A DNA stretch of 64,000 nt from Amoebophrya sp. A120 (Eukaryota; Sar; Dinophyceae; Syndiniales; Amoebophryaceae), in contig CAJINV010000005.1 of assembly GCA_905178155.1 (NCBI GenBank), positions 4,570,918 to 4,634,917 on the forward strand, read 5' to 3'. A model generated the notes under the pieces. That model was not told the origin of the DNA. It did not search any database and worked only from the letters and a program-made list of their open reading frames with translations. The stretch's first letter is position 1. Each line of letters starts with the position of its first letter. The translations under genes were made by a program, and so were the position numbers. This document shows positions 32,820 to 46,700 of this stretch, one piece after another.

Positions 32820-34212
32820 TCAGATAGCTCCCCAGATGAACATGAAACAAATGCTGATGAGAGTTGGTTCTTGCAAAAATTCTCCCAACACGATCAACAT
32901 CTCATGCTCATGCACTACCGCGAGAAAAAACAAGCCAAAGTATCCAGGAAAAAAGCTGTGTAAGTGTAACTTTGTAGGAAGAGCAGCATCACAAATTCGT
33001 TTTGCATTACAGGGAAAACCTGTCATGCGCAGCAAGTAAGTGAAAACACGTATGATGGTAGTCTATGACGCACTTCCAGCATGACAAGTGTGACTGTTTT
33101 GCATTTTCTGCATCACAGATTTACACTAACTATACACAGTTTTTTTCTGGAGATACGAAGCCAGACAAATTCAATACGAACTTGAGGCTCCGCTCGAGGC
33201 TGCCAAGAGATTGGTGGACGACGGTGTCTCCCGGGCGTGCGAAAGAATCTGTCATGCTGCAGCTCTTCCATAATCTTGCAGTAGGACTACCAGCAGCGGT
33301 GGCGTCATCTCCGTCCAAAACCACTGCGTCCCTGTTGGCGGCAAAGAAATCTTCGGTGAGATATCGGACTGCACCGTAGTCCATGGCGGGAGCGTAATCG
33401 ACGTTTTTATCTGGTGCACGGCAAGGCTGGATCAAGAACGCCGTCTTGCTGAAAAAAGCAGGCTCTTGTAGAGCTCCATCACAACCTGTCGCGGCTGTCG
33501 TCCGCGCTGCGAGCGCCCGGGGGAGTTCTTCTTTCAAAAACTTGATGAAGTTCCAAAAGTTGATTTCCTCGTTTTCCGCTACACCGCTACTTTCCGTATC
33601 GGTAGCACAACTTTGGTTGCGTAGTTGCGATCTTCCAGTGGCCCCGCCCGCGTCCGACTCGGTGTTAGGACCACCTTCGCCTCTTTTCTGTAATTCCGCA
33701 AAAAGATTCCTGCTCTCGTCTCCTGTCGTACTAGCTCCCACGGATTGCAGATCGTGGATGTGATTCAGGATGGGCAACACTCGAATGTCACCTTCGATCT
33801 TGGGTTCAGGTTCTACGTCTTCTTCACCTCCAACTACGTAGTCCTCTTTCTGTCCTATCGGCAGAAAGTGTTGAAAAGCGATGTTCTGCGCGTACCGTCG
33901 CCATTTCGCGTCCGTGGATTCTGTCCAGGGCGAAATCACCACGACGCGGACTTTCTCCTGCGATGATTTCTTGTAGTGCTTTTCCTCGATAGAAGCGATC
34001 ACTCTGTCACGCCAGGAGGTCAGACTGGTATTCTTGGTATGCTGCGACGTGCTGGGCCGTCCCGCCTCGGTGGGGGTGGTAGTAGTTCTGCCGATTTGAT
34101 GCTGTCGTTCAGGATCTGCATGCGAAAACTGCACGGGCCCCTCCACCCAGAAGAGCAGGTCGCGACGGGCAGAAGAGGGCCGAGAAAATGAGGGTAGTTT
34201 TACTAGCGACAT
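32820..34212 (-). CDS. Unknown 390-residue protein, two exons
   Basis: ATG at 34212; exon 1 is 34212-33156, exon 2 is 32940-32820 (stop TGA 32820-32822). Excising the introner 32941-33155 plus one 5-bp copy (CAAAG/CGAAG) gives 391 whole codons. The N-half contains LLFWVEGPVQFSHADPERQ and VVVISPWTESTDAKWRRYAQ. The middle is polar. The short C-terminal exon is hydrophobic (SICFMFIWGAI at the very end), which suggests a tail anchor. No family recognised. Confidence 0.6.
32941..33155. mobile_element. Introner, family I
   Basis: TIR TCCAGGAAAAAAGCTGTG / CACAGTTTTTTTCTGGAGA, target CAAAG/CGAAG, in the 390-aa gene. Confidence 0.88.
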
Positions 34213-34753
34213 CTTTTCTTTATCGCGAGCCTACATCATCACTTGTCATTCTGCCCACTCTCTAAGTCTACCGAAGCTGCGCAGCTCTCGCTCACGTTCA
34301 GTTTTGTGTACTTACTTAACCCAAGGTTGTTCCCAAGAGCCACTCTTTCAACATCACATCTTCGCTCCAAACCGCCCACACAGAGGTAAGAAGTAGTCAC
34401 TTCTTCACGACTGCACTCTTTGCATTCATCCTATTGACGTAGCGACCTCGGTCTTACTCATACTTGTCCCCACAGAAAAGAAAAATTTCCAGAACTACAC
34501 GTTGGGGGTGAAGAATCGCGAGGACATTTTGTCCTTCCGAGAGGAGCAAGAAGAAGCTGCTCACCATGCTTGTCACCAAGAGATGCTCTTCATGATTAGA
34601 TAGACTTCTAGCAAAATGAACTTCAAATTCAAAGCCTGGTCGGGTACGACGACAGGGAAGAAACTGATTCACTTCTACCTGCCGTCGTGTGCGTGTCATG
34701 TTGTTCGACTCCACACAAAAATCGTCTTCTAGCACTAGCAGCGTCCAACATCT
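34213..34753. other. Short gap between two minus-strand genes
   Basis: A 93-residue minus frame (34454-34735) lies here but has no start context, and it directly follows the in-frame stop of the FHA gene. I treat it as the FHA gene's 3' flank. It includes the promoter side of the 390-residue gene. No recognised element. Confidence 0.4.
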
Positions 34754-37700
34754 TTATCGTGTATTCCACAGCGTGAGCATACACTGCTTCACCTCCTCAT
34801 CCCGCAGGATGTTTTCCGAATCCAAAAAGCAGGTCGCGAATTTCGCCAGGGTCTCCACTACTCTTTCGTCGTTCTGGATAGTAGCAGTTTTCAAAAATAT
34901 CCTGTGCAAAAGTATCGCGCTCGTAGTTGTAATCACTGTCATGCATTACAAACAAGGTCCGAGCACGGGGGCTGGGGCCCCCGTGCAGAGACCTTGCATC
35001 TTTGGAGGGCATTGGGCGGTCGGAGCAGTTTCCGAGGCCGGGCGGGCTTGCTCCTCGCGACATTCGAACGCAACCGCAACGGGGACGCGCGTCGCGAAGT
35101 AGAGGAATGGCCAGTGCCGCGCCATCCCCAGCGGGCTACCACATAGGGCGCCCCGATGGGCGCCCGAGGGGTGGCGCGTTCGCTTCCACTTGCAGGACTC
35201 CGGCACCGGCCTGCAAGCTGATGGCAAGCGTTTGGAAGTCGGCGCCGGGCCATTGGGCGCCGCTGCCTGGCGGCCCTACTTCAACGAACTTCAGGAGAGA
35301 AGCGCTTGGCGGGCGGCCTAACTTCTAAAAGCCGGCGGCACACCTGCGGAAGGAAGCGGCCCCCAGCCTTGCGGAAGTCGCCGCCCGGCTTTTCTTTGGC
35401 CAGTGCGGCCGGGCTTTTGGGTGTCTGCGCCGGCCGGAATCCCGCAAGCCGCCGACCAACGCCACGAGGCCCGTCCCGGACTTCTGGAAGCGCGGGCGGA
35501 CTTTTGAAAGCTAGCCGGCGGCAGACGTTGGCAGCCTGCTCGTCCGTGTCCCCCTGCCAGTCTGTCTCCGCGGGAAACCGGGCACCCGGCAGGCAGCGCC
35601 TTCGGCCGCTCGACTCTTTCTCTGCAAAGCTTCGGGCCGCGGTTTTGGTCCGTGTCCCCGTGCCAGTTCGCGCGAGAAGCCGGGCACCGCCCTCGCCCTA
35701 CTCTGGGGAGCCTCTGGCCATGGTTTTGCTCCGTGTGCCCACGCCAGTTGGCGCGAGAAACCCAACCGGGCACCACCTGCGCCCAAGTCTGGGAAACTAA
35801 GCGCAGGCCGCGGCCTTGCCCCGTGTCCCCAAGCCAGTCTGCGCGAGAAAGTGGGCAGGCACCGCCTTCGCCCGGCTGATTCTGCGAAGCTTCGGGCCGC
35901 ACTTTTGCGCCGTGCACCCCCATGCCAGTTTCCGGGAGAAACCAGGCACCGCCCTCGCCCAATTCTGGGGGGGGGAGCGGTTTTGCTCCGTGTGCCGGCG
36001 CGGCGGAAGCGGCTCTGGCCGCGGCTTTGCTCCGTGTCCCCGTGCCAGTTTGCGCGAGAAACCGGGCACCGCCCTCGCCCAATTCTGGGGAGGGAGCGGC
36101 TTTGCTCCCTCCGTGTGCCAGTGTGGCGGAAACTACCGCCCTGGCCGCGGCTTTGCTCCGTGTCCCCGTGCCAGTTTGCGCGAGAAACCGGGCACCGCCC
36201 TCGCCCAATTCTGGGGAGGGAGCGGCTTTGCTCCGTGTGCCAGTGCGGCGGAAACTACGGCTCTGGCCGCGGCTTTGCTCCGTGTCCCCGTGCCAGTTTG
36301 CGCGAGAAACCGGGCACCGCCCTCGCCCAATTCTGGGGAGGGAGCGGCTTTGCTCCGTGTGCCAGTGCGGCGGAAACTACGGCTCTGGCCGCGGCTTTGC
36401 TCCGTGTCCCCGTGCCAGTTTGCGCGAGAAACCGGGCACCGCCCTCGCCCAATTCTGGGGAGGGAGCGGCTTTGCTCCGTGTGCCAGTGCGGCGGAAACT
36501 ACGGCTCTGGCCGCGGCTTTGCTCCGTGTCCCCGTGCCAGTTTGCGCGAGAAACCGGGCACCGCCCTCGCCCAATTCTGGGGAGGGAGCGGCTTTGCTCC
36601 GTGTGCCAGTGCGGCGGAAACTACGGCTCTGGCCGCGGCTTTGCTCCGTGTCCCCGTGCCAGTTTGCGCGAGAAACCGGGCACCGCCCTCGCCCAATTCT
36701 GGGGAGGGAGCGGCTTTGCTCCGTGTGCCAGTGCGGCGGAAACTACGGCTCTGGCCGCGGCTTTGCTCCGTGTCCCCGTGCCAGTTTGCGCGAGAAACCG
36801 GGCACCGCCCTCGCCCAATTCTGGGGAGGGAGCGGCTTTGCTCCGTGTGCCAGTGCGGCGGAAACTACGGCTCTGGCCGCGGCTTTGCTCCGTGTCCCCG
36901 TGCCAGTTTGCGCGAGAAACCGGGCACCGCCCTCGCCCAATTCTGGGGAGGGAGCGGCTTTGCTCCGTGTGCCAGTGCGGCGGAAACTACGGCTCTGGCC
37001 GCGGCTTTGCTCCGTGTCCCCGTGCCAGTTTGCGCGAGAAACCGGGCACCGCCCTCGCCCAATTCTGGGGAGGGAGCGGCTTTGCTCCGTGTGCCAGTGC
37101 GGCGGAAACTACGGCTCTGGCCGCGGCTTTGCTCCGTGTCCCCGTGCCAGTTTGCGCGAGAAACCGGGCACCGCCCTCGCCCAATTCTGGGGAGGGAGCG
37201 GCTTTGCTCCGTGTGCCAGTGCGGCGGAAACTACGGCTCTGGCCGCGGCTTTGCTCCGTGTCCCCGTGCCAGTTTGCGCGAGAAACCGGGCACCGCCCTC
37301 GCCCAATTCTGGGGAGGGAGCGGCTTTGCTCCGTGTGCCAGTGCGGCGGAAACTACGGCTCTGGCCGCGGCTTTGCTCCGTGTCCCCGTGCCAGTTTGCG
37401 CGAGAAACCGGGCACCGCCCTCGCCCAATTCTGGGGAGGGAGCGGCTTTGCTCCGTGTGCCAGTGCGGCGGAAACTACGGCTCTGGCCGCGGCTTTGCTC
37501 CGTGTCCCCGTGCCAGTTTGCGCGAGAAACCGGGCACCGCCCTCGCCCAATTCTGGGGAGGGAGCGGCTTTGCTCCGTGTGCCAGTGCGGCGGAAACTAC
37601 GGCTCTGGCCGCGGCTTTGCTCCGTGTCCCCGTGCCAGTTTGCGCGAGAAACCGGGCACCGCCCTCGCCCAATTCTGGGGAGGGAGCGGCTTTGCTCCGT

Positions 37701-40700
37701 GTGCCAGTGCGGCGGAAACTACGGCTCTGGCCGCGGCTTTGCTCCGTGTCCCCGTGCCAGTTTGCGCGAGAAACCGGGCACCGCCCTCGCCCAATTCTGG
37801 GGAGGGAGCGGCTTTGCTCCGTGTGCCAGTGCGGCGGAAACTACGGCTCTGGCCGCGGCTTTGCTCCGTGTCCCCGTGCCAGTTTGCGCGAGAAACCGGG
37901 CACCGCCCTCGCCCAATTCTGGGGGGGGAGCGGCTTTGCTCCGTGTGCCAGTGCGGCGGAAACTACGGCTCTGGCCGCGGCTTTGCTCCGTGTCCCCGTG
38001 CCAGTTTGCGCGAGAAACCGGGCACCGCCCTCGCCCAATTCGGGGGGGGAGCGGCTTTGCTCCGTGTGCCAGTCAGTGCGGCGGAAACTACGGCTCTGGC
38101 CGCGGTTTTGCTCCGTGTCCCCGTGCCAGTTTGCGCGGCAAACCGGGCACCGCCCTCGCCCAATTCTGGGGAGGGGGCGGCTTTGCTCCGTGTGCCAATG
38201 CGGCGGAAACTACGGCTCTGGCCGCGGCTTTGCTCCGTGTCCCCGTGCCAGTTTGCGCGAGAAACCGGGCGCCACCCCCGCCCAATTCTGGGGGGGGAGC
38301 GGTTTTGCTCCGTGTGCCAGTGCGGCGGAAGCGGGGGCTCTGGCCGCGGCTCTGCTCCGTGAGTGTCCCCGTGCCAGTTTGCGCGAGAAACCGGGCACCG
38401 CCTTCGCCCAGTTGATTCCGCGACGCTTCGGGCCACGATTTTGGTCCGTGTCTCCGTGCCCGTTTCCGCGCGAGACCCCACCGACCGGGCAACGCCTTGC
38501 GCCGCCCGGTTGACTCGGGGAAGCTTCTGGCCGCGGCTTTGCTCCGTGTCCACGTGCCAGCTTGCGCGAGAAACCGGGCACCGCCTTCGCCCTTTTGTAA
38601 GTATGTATTCCGGGAAGCTTCTGGCCCTTGTTTTGCTCCGTGGCCCCATGCCAGTCTGCGCGAGAAACAAATCCGGCACGCGGCGGCCCGTGGCGCCGCC
38701 CGCCGAGCCTTGCCTTGGAAGCTAGCAGATGGCGCGCAGACCTTTGCAAGCCTGCGCCAGCCGGAATCCTGCAACCAAGCCGCCGACCTTTTGGAAGCCG
38801 GTGGCGGAGTTTTGGGGGCCATTGCTGGGCGTTTCATTCTTTGGAAGCCGCTGGCGGACTTTTGGTCGAAAGTCGCTGGCGGGCCTTTTGCGCTTAACTC
38901 TGCACCAGCCGGACTCCTGCAAGCTTCGCGCCAGCGTTTGGAAGCCGGTGGCGGGGTTCTGGAAGTCGGCGGCGGGCGTTTGGAAGTCTGTGCCGGCCGA
39001 TACCTATCCGACCGCCCCCGGCCCGCAAGCTTCGCGCCAGCTTTTGGAAGCCGCTGGCGGACTTTTGGAAGCCGGTGGCGGGCCTCTGAAAGTCGCGGGC
39101 CGGTGGGCTCGCTCACTCTTGGAAGCCGGCGGCGGGCTTTTATTTGGAAGTCTGCAGCGGCCGGAATCTAGCAGGCTTGGCGCCAGCCTTTGGAAGTCGC
39201 TGGCGGACTTTTGGAAGCCGGTGGCACACCTGTGGAAGCTGCCCCCGCCCTTGCAGAAGTCGCCGCGCCTCCCGCTTTTGGTCATTGCGCCCGGGCCTTT
39301 CGCGTGCAGTCTGCTCAGCCTGCACCGCCCGGAACCCCGCAAGCTGATGGCCAGCCTGTGGAGAGCGATGCCGGGCAGTTCCAAGGCGCCCCCAGCAAGC
39401 CTGCCAGCCAGCCGCGGCGGCCAGGCTGCTGCCTGGCTTTTGGGCAGTCAGTGAAGGGCCGCGGACTTTTGAGAGCCGGCGCCGGCAACAATCCAGCGGG
39501 CCCGATGGCTTTTGAAAGTCGGCGCCAGCAGGACTCCGGCGGGGTGTGTGGCTTTGTGTTGCCGCGCTGCGAAGCTTCGGCGCTCTGCTTCTGATCGTCC
39601 AGAGCAGACGCATTGGCAAACTATGTCGCATCTGCTGGACGAGTCGGGTNNNNNNNNNNNNNNNNNNNNNNNNNNNNNNNNNNNNNNNNNNNNNNNNNNN
39701 NNNNNNNNNNNNNNNNNNNNNNNNNNNNNNNNNNNNNNNNNNNNNNNNNNNNNNNNNNNNNNNNNNNNNNNNNNNNNNNNNNNNNNNNNNNNNNNNNNNN
39801 NNNNNNNNNNNNNNNNNNNNNNNNNNNNNNNNNNNNNNNNNNNNNNNNNNNNNNNNNNNNNNNNNNNNGAACCCCGCAAGCTGATGGCCAGCCTGTGGAG
39901 AGCGATGCCGGGCAGTTCCAAGGCGCCCCCAGCAAGCCTGCCAGCCAGCCGCGGCGGCCAGGCTGCTGCCTGGCTTTTGGGCAGTCAGTGAAGGGCCGCG
40001 GACTTTTGAGAGCCGGCGCCGGCAACAATCCAGCGGGCCCGATGGCTTTTGAAAGTCGGCGCCAGCAGGACTCCGGCGGGGTGTGTGGCTTTGTGTTGCC
40101 GCGTTGCGAAGCTTCGGCGCTCTGCTTCTGATCGTCCAGAGCAGACGCATTGGCAAACTATGTCGCATCTGCTGGACGGGTCGGGTTGAGTCGGGTAGAG
40201 TCGGGTAAGGTCGCTTTCCCTTTCCCGAGCTATGTGCCCGACTTTACCCGACTCAAAACCTACCCTGGACCCGACTTTTACCCGACTCTTCACCCGACTC
40301 CACAGCTCGTGTTTGTTTCTTTACCCGAGCTGTATCGGTCGGCTGAGGAGTCGGGTTGAGTCGGTTCCTGGGTCGGTTCCTGGGTAGGCTGTACCCCCCC
40401 CCTCTTAAATCCACTGTCCCCTCGTGTTACCTACCCCAGAACCTACCCTGGAACCTACCCTGGATCCGGGGTAGAAAACTCAGATTTGGGTAGTTGCTGC
40501 AGTTTCAATAGTAATCTCCTTCTCAACCTATATCCGCATTACAAATTCCATTTTTCGTACTGAGGGAATTTGTCATGCGATTTCTACTAGTACGATGCTT
40601 TTGCATTTCATAAAAACAGTCGTCGTTTTTTCCTGCTGGTCCTGCAGCTTCCGATATCAAGTGTAAAAATGTCTGGGTCTGGAAGGATACAACTTGTGAT

Positions 40701-43700
40701 GCTACTTTTGGAATTTACATAAAAACTGTGTTGCATGAACAGCAAAAGTGGCGTAATCTATGCTACGTGGACAGCGCATTTCTCATGCGGTGTGAGCATC
40801 AGAAAGCCCTCGCGAACTGTCTGATGCTAGGGCATGCATCACAGACCTCATGGGTCATGCAAATTTCGCATGACAAACTCCTGCATTCTTCCAGACCCAG
40901 ACACTTTTACACTCCATATCCGAATAACTTCGACGAAGAAGTCTCGGTTGATTCTTTCGATACTGAGTTTATTGTTCAGCTTCTTGTTGGTGTGGAAGTC
41001 GTGGTCATCGTCCGGTTGCAATGCCGCAGGTGGAGCAGGACGGCCGAAGGGAGAACGAGGATCGGAGGATGAAAAAACACCGCCCTCTTCCTGCAGAAAA
41101 AGCAAAACATCGAGCACGTGCTGCAAACCAGTGTCGAAATGTCGGATTAGAGATAGAGACCGAGTCATGTTGATCAGATGTTCCTCTGCATGACCACAGC
41201 GGCTTGCTGGATCCGGACAGTTCTCAGCCTGTTCATCTGCACGACAACCCGAGTCGGAATCAGCCTTCCTGTAGTCGAAGATTCGCAGCTTGTTTGTCAT
41301 GCTGCAGTTGTTCTCACCACCTGCAACACCCCTCCTCGGTTGCTGAGCTGGAAGCAGGCTCTTTCTTCGACTTGCCGTTGCCCCTGAAGATGAGGATGAC
41401 GTCGCTGTAGTTTTTTCCACCGCTTCTTGTAACACGGCCACTCCCTTCTCGGTGATCAGCCGCTGGAGTTCCGAAAGCCAGAGGGCGCTCCTGCGGGGAC
41501 TGCAGACATCGTGATGATCTCCGTACTTTGCTGCTTCACGACGACGGTCCCGATTCTTACAGCTTTTTGAAACGACGTGCGAACCTGTGCCTCTTGGTGA
41601 GGAGATTAGGTTCGTACCATGTTGCAGATGCCGGAAAAGACTCTTTGCTTTCACCAGAATTTCGAGCAACACGCTCCACGAAGTGGCACTGATGCTCGAC
41701 AAAGTAGAACCAGCAGCACTAAAACTTCCGGCTGCGCGGGCGACCATATCCAGATGCAGAAGCCCAACAACCCGGCTTAGAAATTCTTGCACTTGATTGG
41801 CAACGCAGAATAACTCGCCGGTGCTGGTAGTTGGATCATGGTTTGCGTCTCCTAGATGTGGTGCTGGTCCTCCTTCTCTGACCGCTGCTGTTTGAATATC
41901 ATCAGCACGTGTGTGATGGTGGTCTCCTCCTCTCTGACGTGATCTGATATCCTCGTGTTTGTTTGTCTGAAGCTGATGACTCAAGACGACCTTCGAATGG
42001 GTCGGGTAGCTGTGGCTAGTACTACTCAACCCCAAATTTTGACCGCCAAGAGATGAAGCTGCAGCAACCTTCCGCCTCTTACTGCCCCTGCTCGTCCCGC
42101 CTGGTGATAGAAGTCCTCTCGGCCTTTCCTCTTCTAACCGCATATTAATCTCGAATTCGTGCAACTGAATTTCGATCAACCCGACCACCGTTTCGTAGCA
42201 AACAGATGAAAACACACTAAATTTCTCCAGTCTCGGGATTAGCATATGCACTGCAAAAGTATCGCACGACTCGTATAAAGGCATTACAAACTTCCTCAGC
42301 ATGAGAGATAAAGTTTGTAATGCGGATTTACCTTAAAATAAAGATTTGCAATGCAGGACTGCAATACGACTACGACTACGATACTTTTGCACAGGATATA
42401 GCAGCTCCAATCCCAACATCCGGACCGCAGTTTTCTTTTGCTTCAAAAACGCACGGCAGATGTGCGCGATCTGCATCTGGCTCTGGGGTAGAATTTGAAT
42501 TTCATCGCGATCATTCCGAGTTCTTCCTCTCACTCCGTCTGTTCCGCTTGTTCTGTCAGGGAGGATAGGGTGGTCCGCGTGAGGATGCTGCTCATAATCA
42601 TCCCCATCCTCATGGCCCTCGTCGTGTCTCCTCAGCAGGCGCAGCTGTTCTAGTCCCTCTTGGTAGTAGTCGTCGAGAAGTTTTTCGAAAAATTCCCGTA
42701 GCGGAAACTTCATTTCTGTGAGGAGAAAATCATAGAAGTCGACTTCGAGAATATTAGAGCCAGACAGGGCCGCCGCCGCAGCCTCGCCGTTTTCGTTCAT
42801 TCCGGTCGTCGTGTAGAAGTTGTTCTTGCCAGTTCTTCCCATTTTTACCTGGAACTTAAAGCCCAGCATCCCCAGGATGAGCTCCAGCTGAAACTGGGAA
42901 ATCTTAGTCGCCCCTGTAGAAGGTGTGCTGTTTTTCGCTTGGTGTAGAAGTGCGGGATGTTCTTGAACATGATCATGATGATCTTGATGCTCCTGGTGTT
43001 GATCCACTTCTCCTTGTTGGGCAATATGTGGATTCTGGTCCCGTATTGCGAGAATGTTCGAACAAGCTGGGTCCCGCCCAGAAAGGACAGCTGCCTTGGT
43101 ATTTGTATTTCCCGTACCAGCAGCGATACAGCATGCTCTTGCTCCCCCTCCTCCTGCTTCAAATTCCTCCTTACCGAAAAGAACTCGCAGGACCTCTTTC
43201 AGCCTTTCCAAGTCAGCTATACCGACTACCTTGGAAGCCGAACTCGAAGATGAAGACCTTTCTTCACTTCCGCAACAAAACTCCCTGATGTAATACTCCA
43301 AACAGGTCAACACGTGCTCCGGTCGTGCAGTTGCCGCTTTGGAGCGCGACAGCGCGGCTTTTGTGGTCGTCCCTCTTTCATTGTCGCCGCGTGAAGATCC
43401 GCACTGTGCAGGAGCTCCCCGTTGAAATTTTTGCTGTTGGTCTTTATTTCTTTGGTTTGAAGACTGAGAATCCTGTTGGGTGGTGCGGGAGGAAGAACTG
43501 GAACTCTCGCTGAGTTCTTCCTGCTCATCTTCTGATGCGAGGTGCTGCACGGGGTTTATCGAGTTCATGTTGCCATTGCCATTGGGAAGATGTAAACTTT
43601 TGCTGTTCTGGTTCTGTCGTCCCCGCCGGGCAGGGAGATTGGAGGAGCAAATACGCGGCGCACGACCAGCACCACCGGAAGCACCACAACTCGAACTCTG

Positions 43701-46700
43701 CCTCATTTGACCACTGGTAGCAGCATGCTCGATCTCCTTTTCCAAGGCGAGGAGAAAGAGAGGAGCTGTGTTTATTTTCGTCACAGAGTTCTTGCTTTTC
43801 ATCGCTGCGCTACTTCTGTCCTTCTCCTTCGAGTCGATTTCCATGGCAATTATGTCACCGTCTGGCATCATCTCTTCCTCGCGTTCTGCTTCTTGACGGA
43901 GAGAAGTGCTCTGAAAGTCATCATGAAGAAACAACTCCCGCAAGGTTTCTCGCACGGACGGTAGACTGCTTGTCTTTGTACTTCTGTGCGCCTTACTACT
44001 TGCTGACTTCGTTTGATTTTCTTGAAAATCCTCCTTCGCCAGCGCTTTCACCACTTTTGCCAAGACCTCCCAGTTCCATAGAAAGTTCAGCGAGAAGGAC
44101 GCAGCTGGTTCATCTGTGACGAGACCTGGTACTACTTTCGGGTGGTCATGGCCGTGCCGCTGGTGCCCATCGTTTCGTTGCTTTTCATCGCCACGGTGAA
44201 GTTGTTCAGGTGCTTCCTTTCCGCCCCGGCCCCGGCCAGCAGAAATGTAAGAATCCTTGTTCTGCGCAGATCGGCTAGCGTTCGCTGCTTCACGTCGCTG
44301 CTCACGTGTCGTCAGTGTGGGCCTCACCGAGGTGTAAAACACCAGGCACAGAATTTTGAAAACAAAACCGTCCACTAGCTCCCCCTCTTCCTCCGTGTCT
44401 GCGCCTGTTTCTGGAACTACGAGTTCTCCGTGAAAATCATAATTTTCGCCATTATTATTCGAGGATCTCCTCCTTCCCAGAATCTCATCCTCCAAAGCCC
44501 GGCAGATCGAAATTGTTTTCTCCTGCGGCAGAGACTGCAAGTAGAACTCCATCTTATCCTTACTCACCGCAGTGATGACACCCGTAGAAGTACTAGCGCT
44601 AGATGTCGCACAGGAGCTGCCACGAAGTAGATTGTGACCACTGTGCTCGCTCGCCGCCAGACTCTTGCACAGCATCTTCGCCGCCGTTCTGGGTTCTTCC
44701 AAAAGCGCCTCGAACAGCCTTTGAATCCCAACGTCGGTGGAGGTGAAAAGCTTGGATTTTTTGGTCATTTGCGAGCACGGAGGTGGTGCTGGTCCTCCCG
44801 GAGGTCCTTGAGCGGCGGCTGATGCAGGCCCTGCTCCAGGTTCCTCTCGTCCTGCTCGTCCGAACGCAGTTTGATTGTAGCCCCTGAAACTACTACCTGC
44901 TGCACCAACTTTTTGTGCAGCTGCCCCTGTGTTCATCTTACAAGTGGAAGTCGAGGACGTAGTTGTCGTGCCGATAAAATTATCAAGTGTAAAAATGTCT
45001 GGGTCTGGAAGAGAGCAACTTGTGATGCTGAATTTGGATTCCAAAACAATCTGTATTGCATGAGCAGCCAAGGGAATGCAATTTTTGCTACGCGGAGAGG
45101 GCATTTGTAATGCGGAATAGGCATCGCGAAGCCCTCAAAAAAGCTGTGATGCTAGGGCATGCATCACAGGCATCATGGCCAATGCAAAACATGCATGACA
45201 AGTCTCAGAATCTTCCAGACCCAGACATTTTTACACTTGATAAAAATCCAGGTCCAGTTTTTCCAAAACTTTCAAATACTTCGCAAAGGTCGAGCTCAAG
45301 TTGGAACTGCTACTGCTGCTGTATGAACTGCAAAAGTATCGTACTACACTAGTAGTATATTGCAATACAAATATAGCTCAGCATGACAAATCGAATCTGT
45401 CATGCTGTTTTGCCTTGGGATGGAGATTTGTAATGCATGACTGCGATTACTTTTGTAATGCATGACTACGAGTACGATACTTTTGCACGGGATATGCTGT
45501 TGCTGTTTCCAATTCCACCCGCAGAAGTTCCCGTGCTTTTGTTGTTGATGTGGGAGTAAGAAGTCGCAGGCGCGGCTCTTCTCACGGGAACCAAGGCGAA
45601 TGCATTGGAGCTTGCATGATGTTCTAGTTGCTGTTCGTGCGCGACACCACGAGACGCTGTCGAATTATGATTATCTTCACCTCCGTGCCGAGAAGGAACA
45701 AATAAACCGTCACCCGAGTTATTCGCTTTCTGATGAGAACCCGCCCCCCGCGCCGCCGTACTACTGTTGGCTAGGTTGACAAAATTGCTCGAAGAACCTA
45801 ATGCACCGGTAGTGCAACCTTGAATGTTCAAGACCCGTCGTCGCTTTGCAGCTGGATCACCGTGATTTTGCAGCTCTTGTTGACCGTGAAGATTATCCAG
45901 ACGAATTTGTTTTTGGTGCTCTTGTTCCTGCCGGCGACGATTTTCATTTCTCGCGGGTAGTTCTTCCTCGCGACGCAAATTTTCACCCTCGGTCGTACCA
46001 TTTCCTCTTTGATTTTTGTGCGCTAGACCGCCGCGAGATGCAGCTGTAGTCGGTCGGTCGTGCTGCTCGACGTTGTTTGTGTTTTTCTTGACGAACTTTC
46101 CGCTCTCCTGGTGTTCGCCGATCCTGCTCAAGTGGCCCACCTCGCGCCTCCTCGCCTTATTCATCGTGGACGAGCAACTCATCTGCTGTGGCGCCGAACG
46201 TCTTTCTCGTTGTTCAGATAATTGAGGAGCCATTTCATCTTGCCTCTTCTTGGAAGAACCTGCTTGATCATCCAGAACTACATCCAAATCGACGACATCG
46301 TTTTCGTTTTGCCCATTTGTAGTAGTTCCCCTCCGGTTATTTTGGTGGACTACTTTCCCCTCCGCAACCTGTGGAAAGAACTCTCTCCTGCCACAGTTCT
46401 TATTTCGATGATCGGCTTGGTCCTCGTGCTGACCAGCAGCTGCTACGTCCTGAGCACGAAGAAGATGCACTCTGGACGAGGACACAGAAAAAGCTCCTGC
46501 TGCGCCAGGAGCAGCAGCAGCACCAGCAGCAGGAAGCTCTCCTCCGACATATGAGCGATTTATTTTCAGAGAATTTTTGCCGATAAGATCATCACGATTC
46601 GCGCGTTCTTGTCGTTGAATTTCTTCTTGTTCAACGCCCCGTCGCTCCCCGCTAGCGACTGGTGAAACGCGAATTTGTTCACCAAACAATCGCTCCGCAT

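Larger units (their letters stand above)
34898..40612. mobile_element. Introner, family B, swollen to 5.7 kb
   Basis: Left end TATCCTGTGCAAAAGTATCG at 34898 and right end CTAGTACGATGCTTTTGC to 40612 are the two halves of one family B element. The target is an A-run. 5-bp excision closes the FHA gene frame (VLKTATIQ). Everything between is GC-rich repeat DNA and an N gap. Confidence 0.85.

Noticed and set aside
36133-38038. Sixteen identical 65-codon minus frames
   Set aside because: By-products of the 122-bp array, one per unit.
35816-38513. Three overlapping plus-strand frames of 848-863 codons
   Set aside because: They are the same 122-bp repeat read in three frames inside a GC-rich array within an intron. 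There is no non-repetitive protein content.
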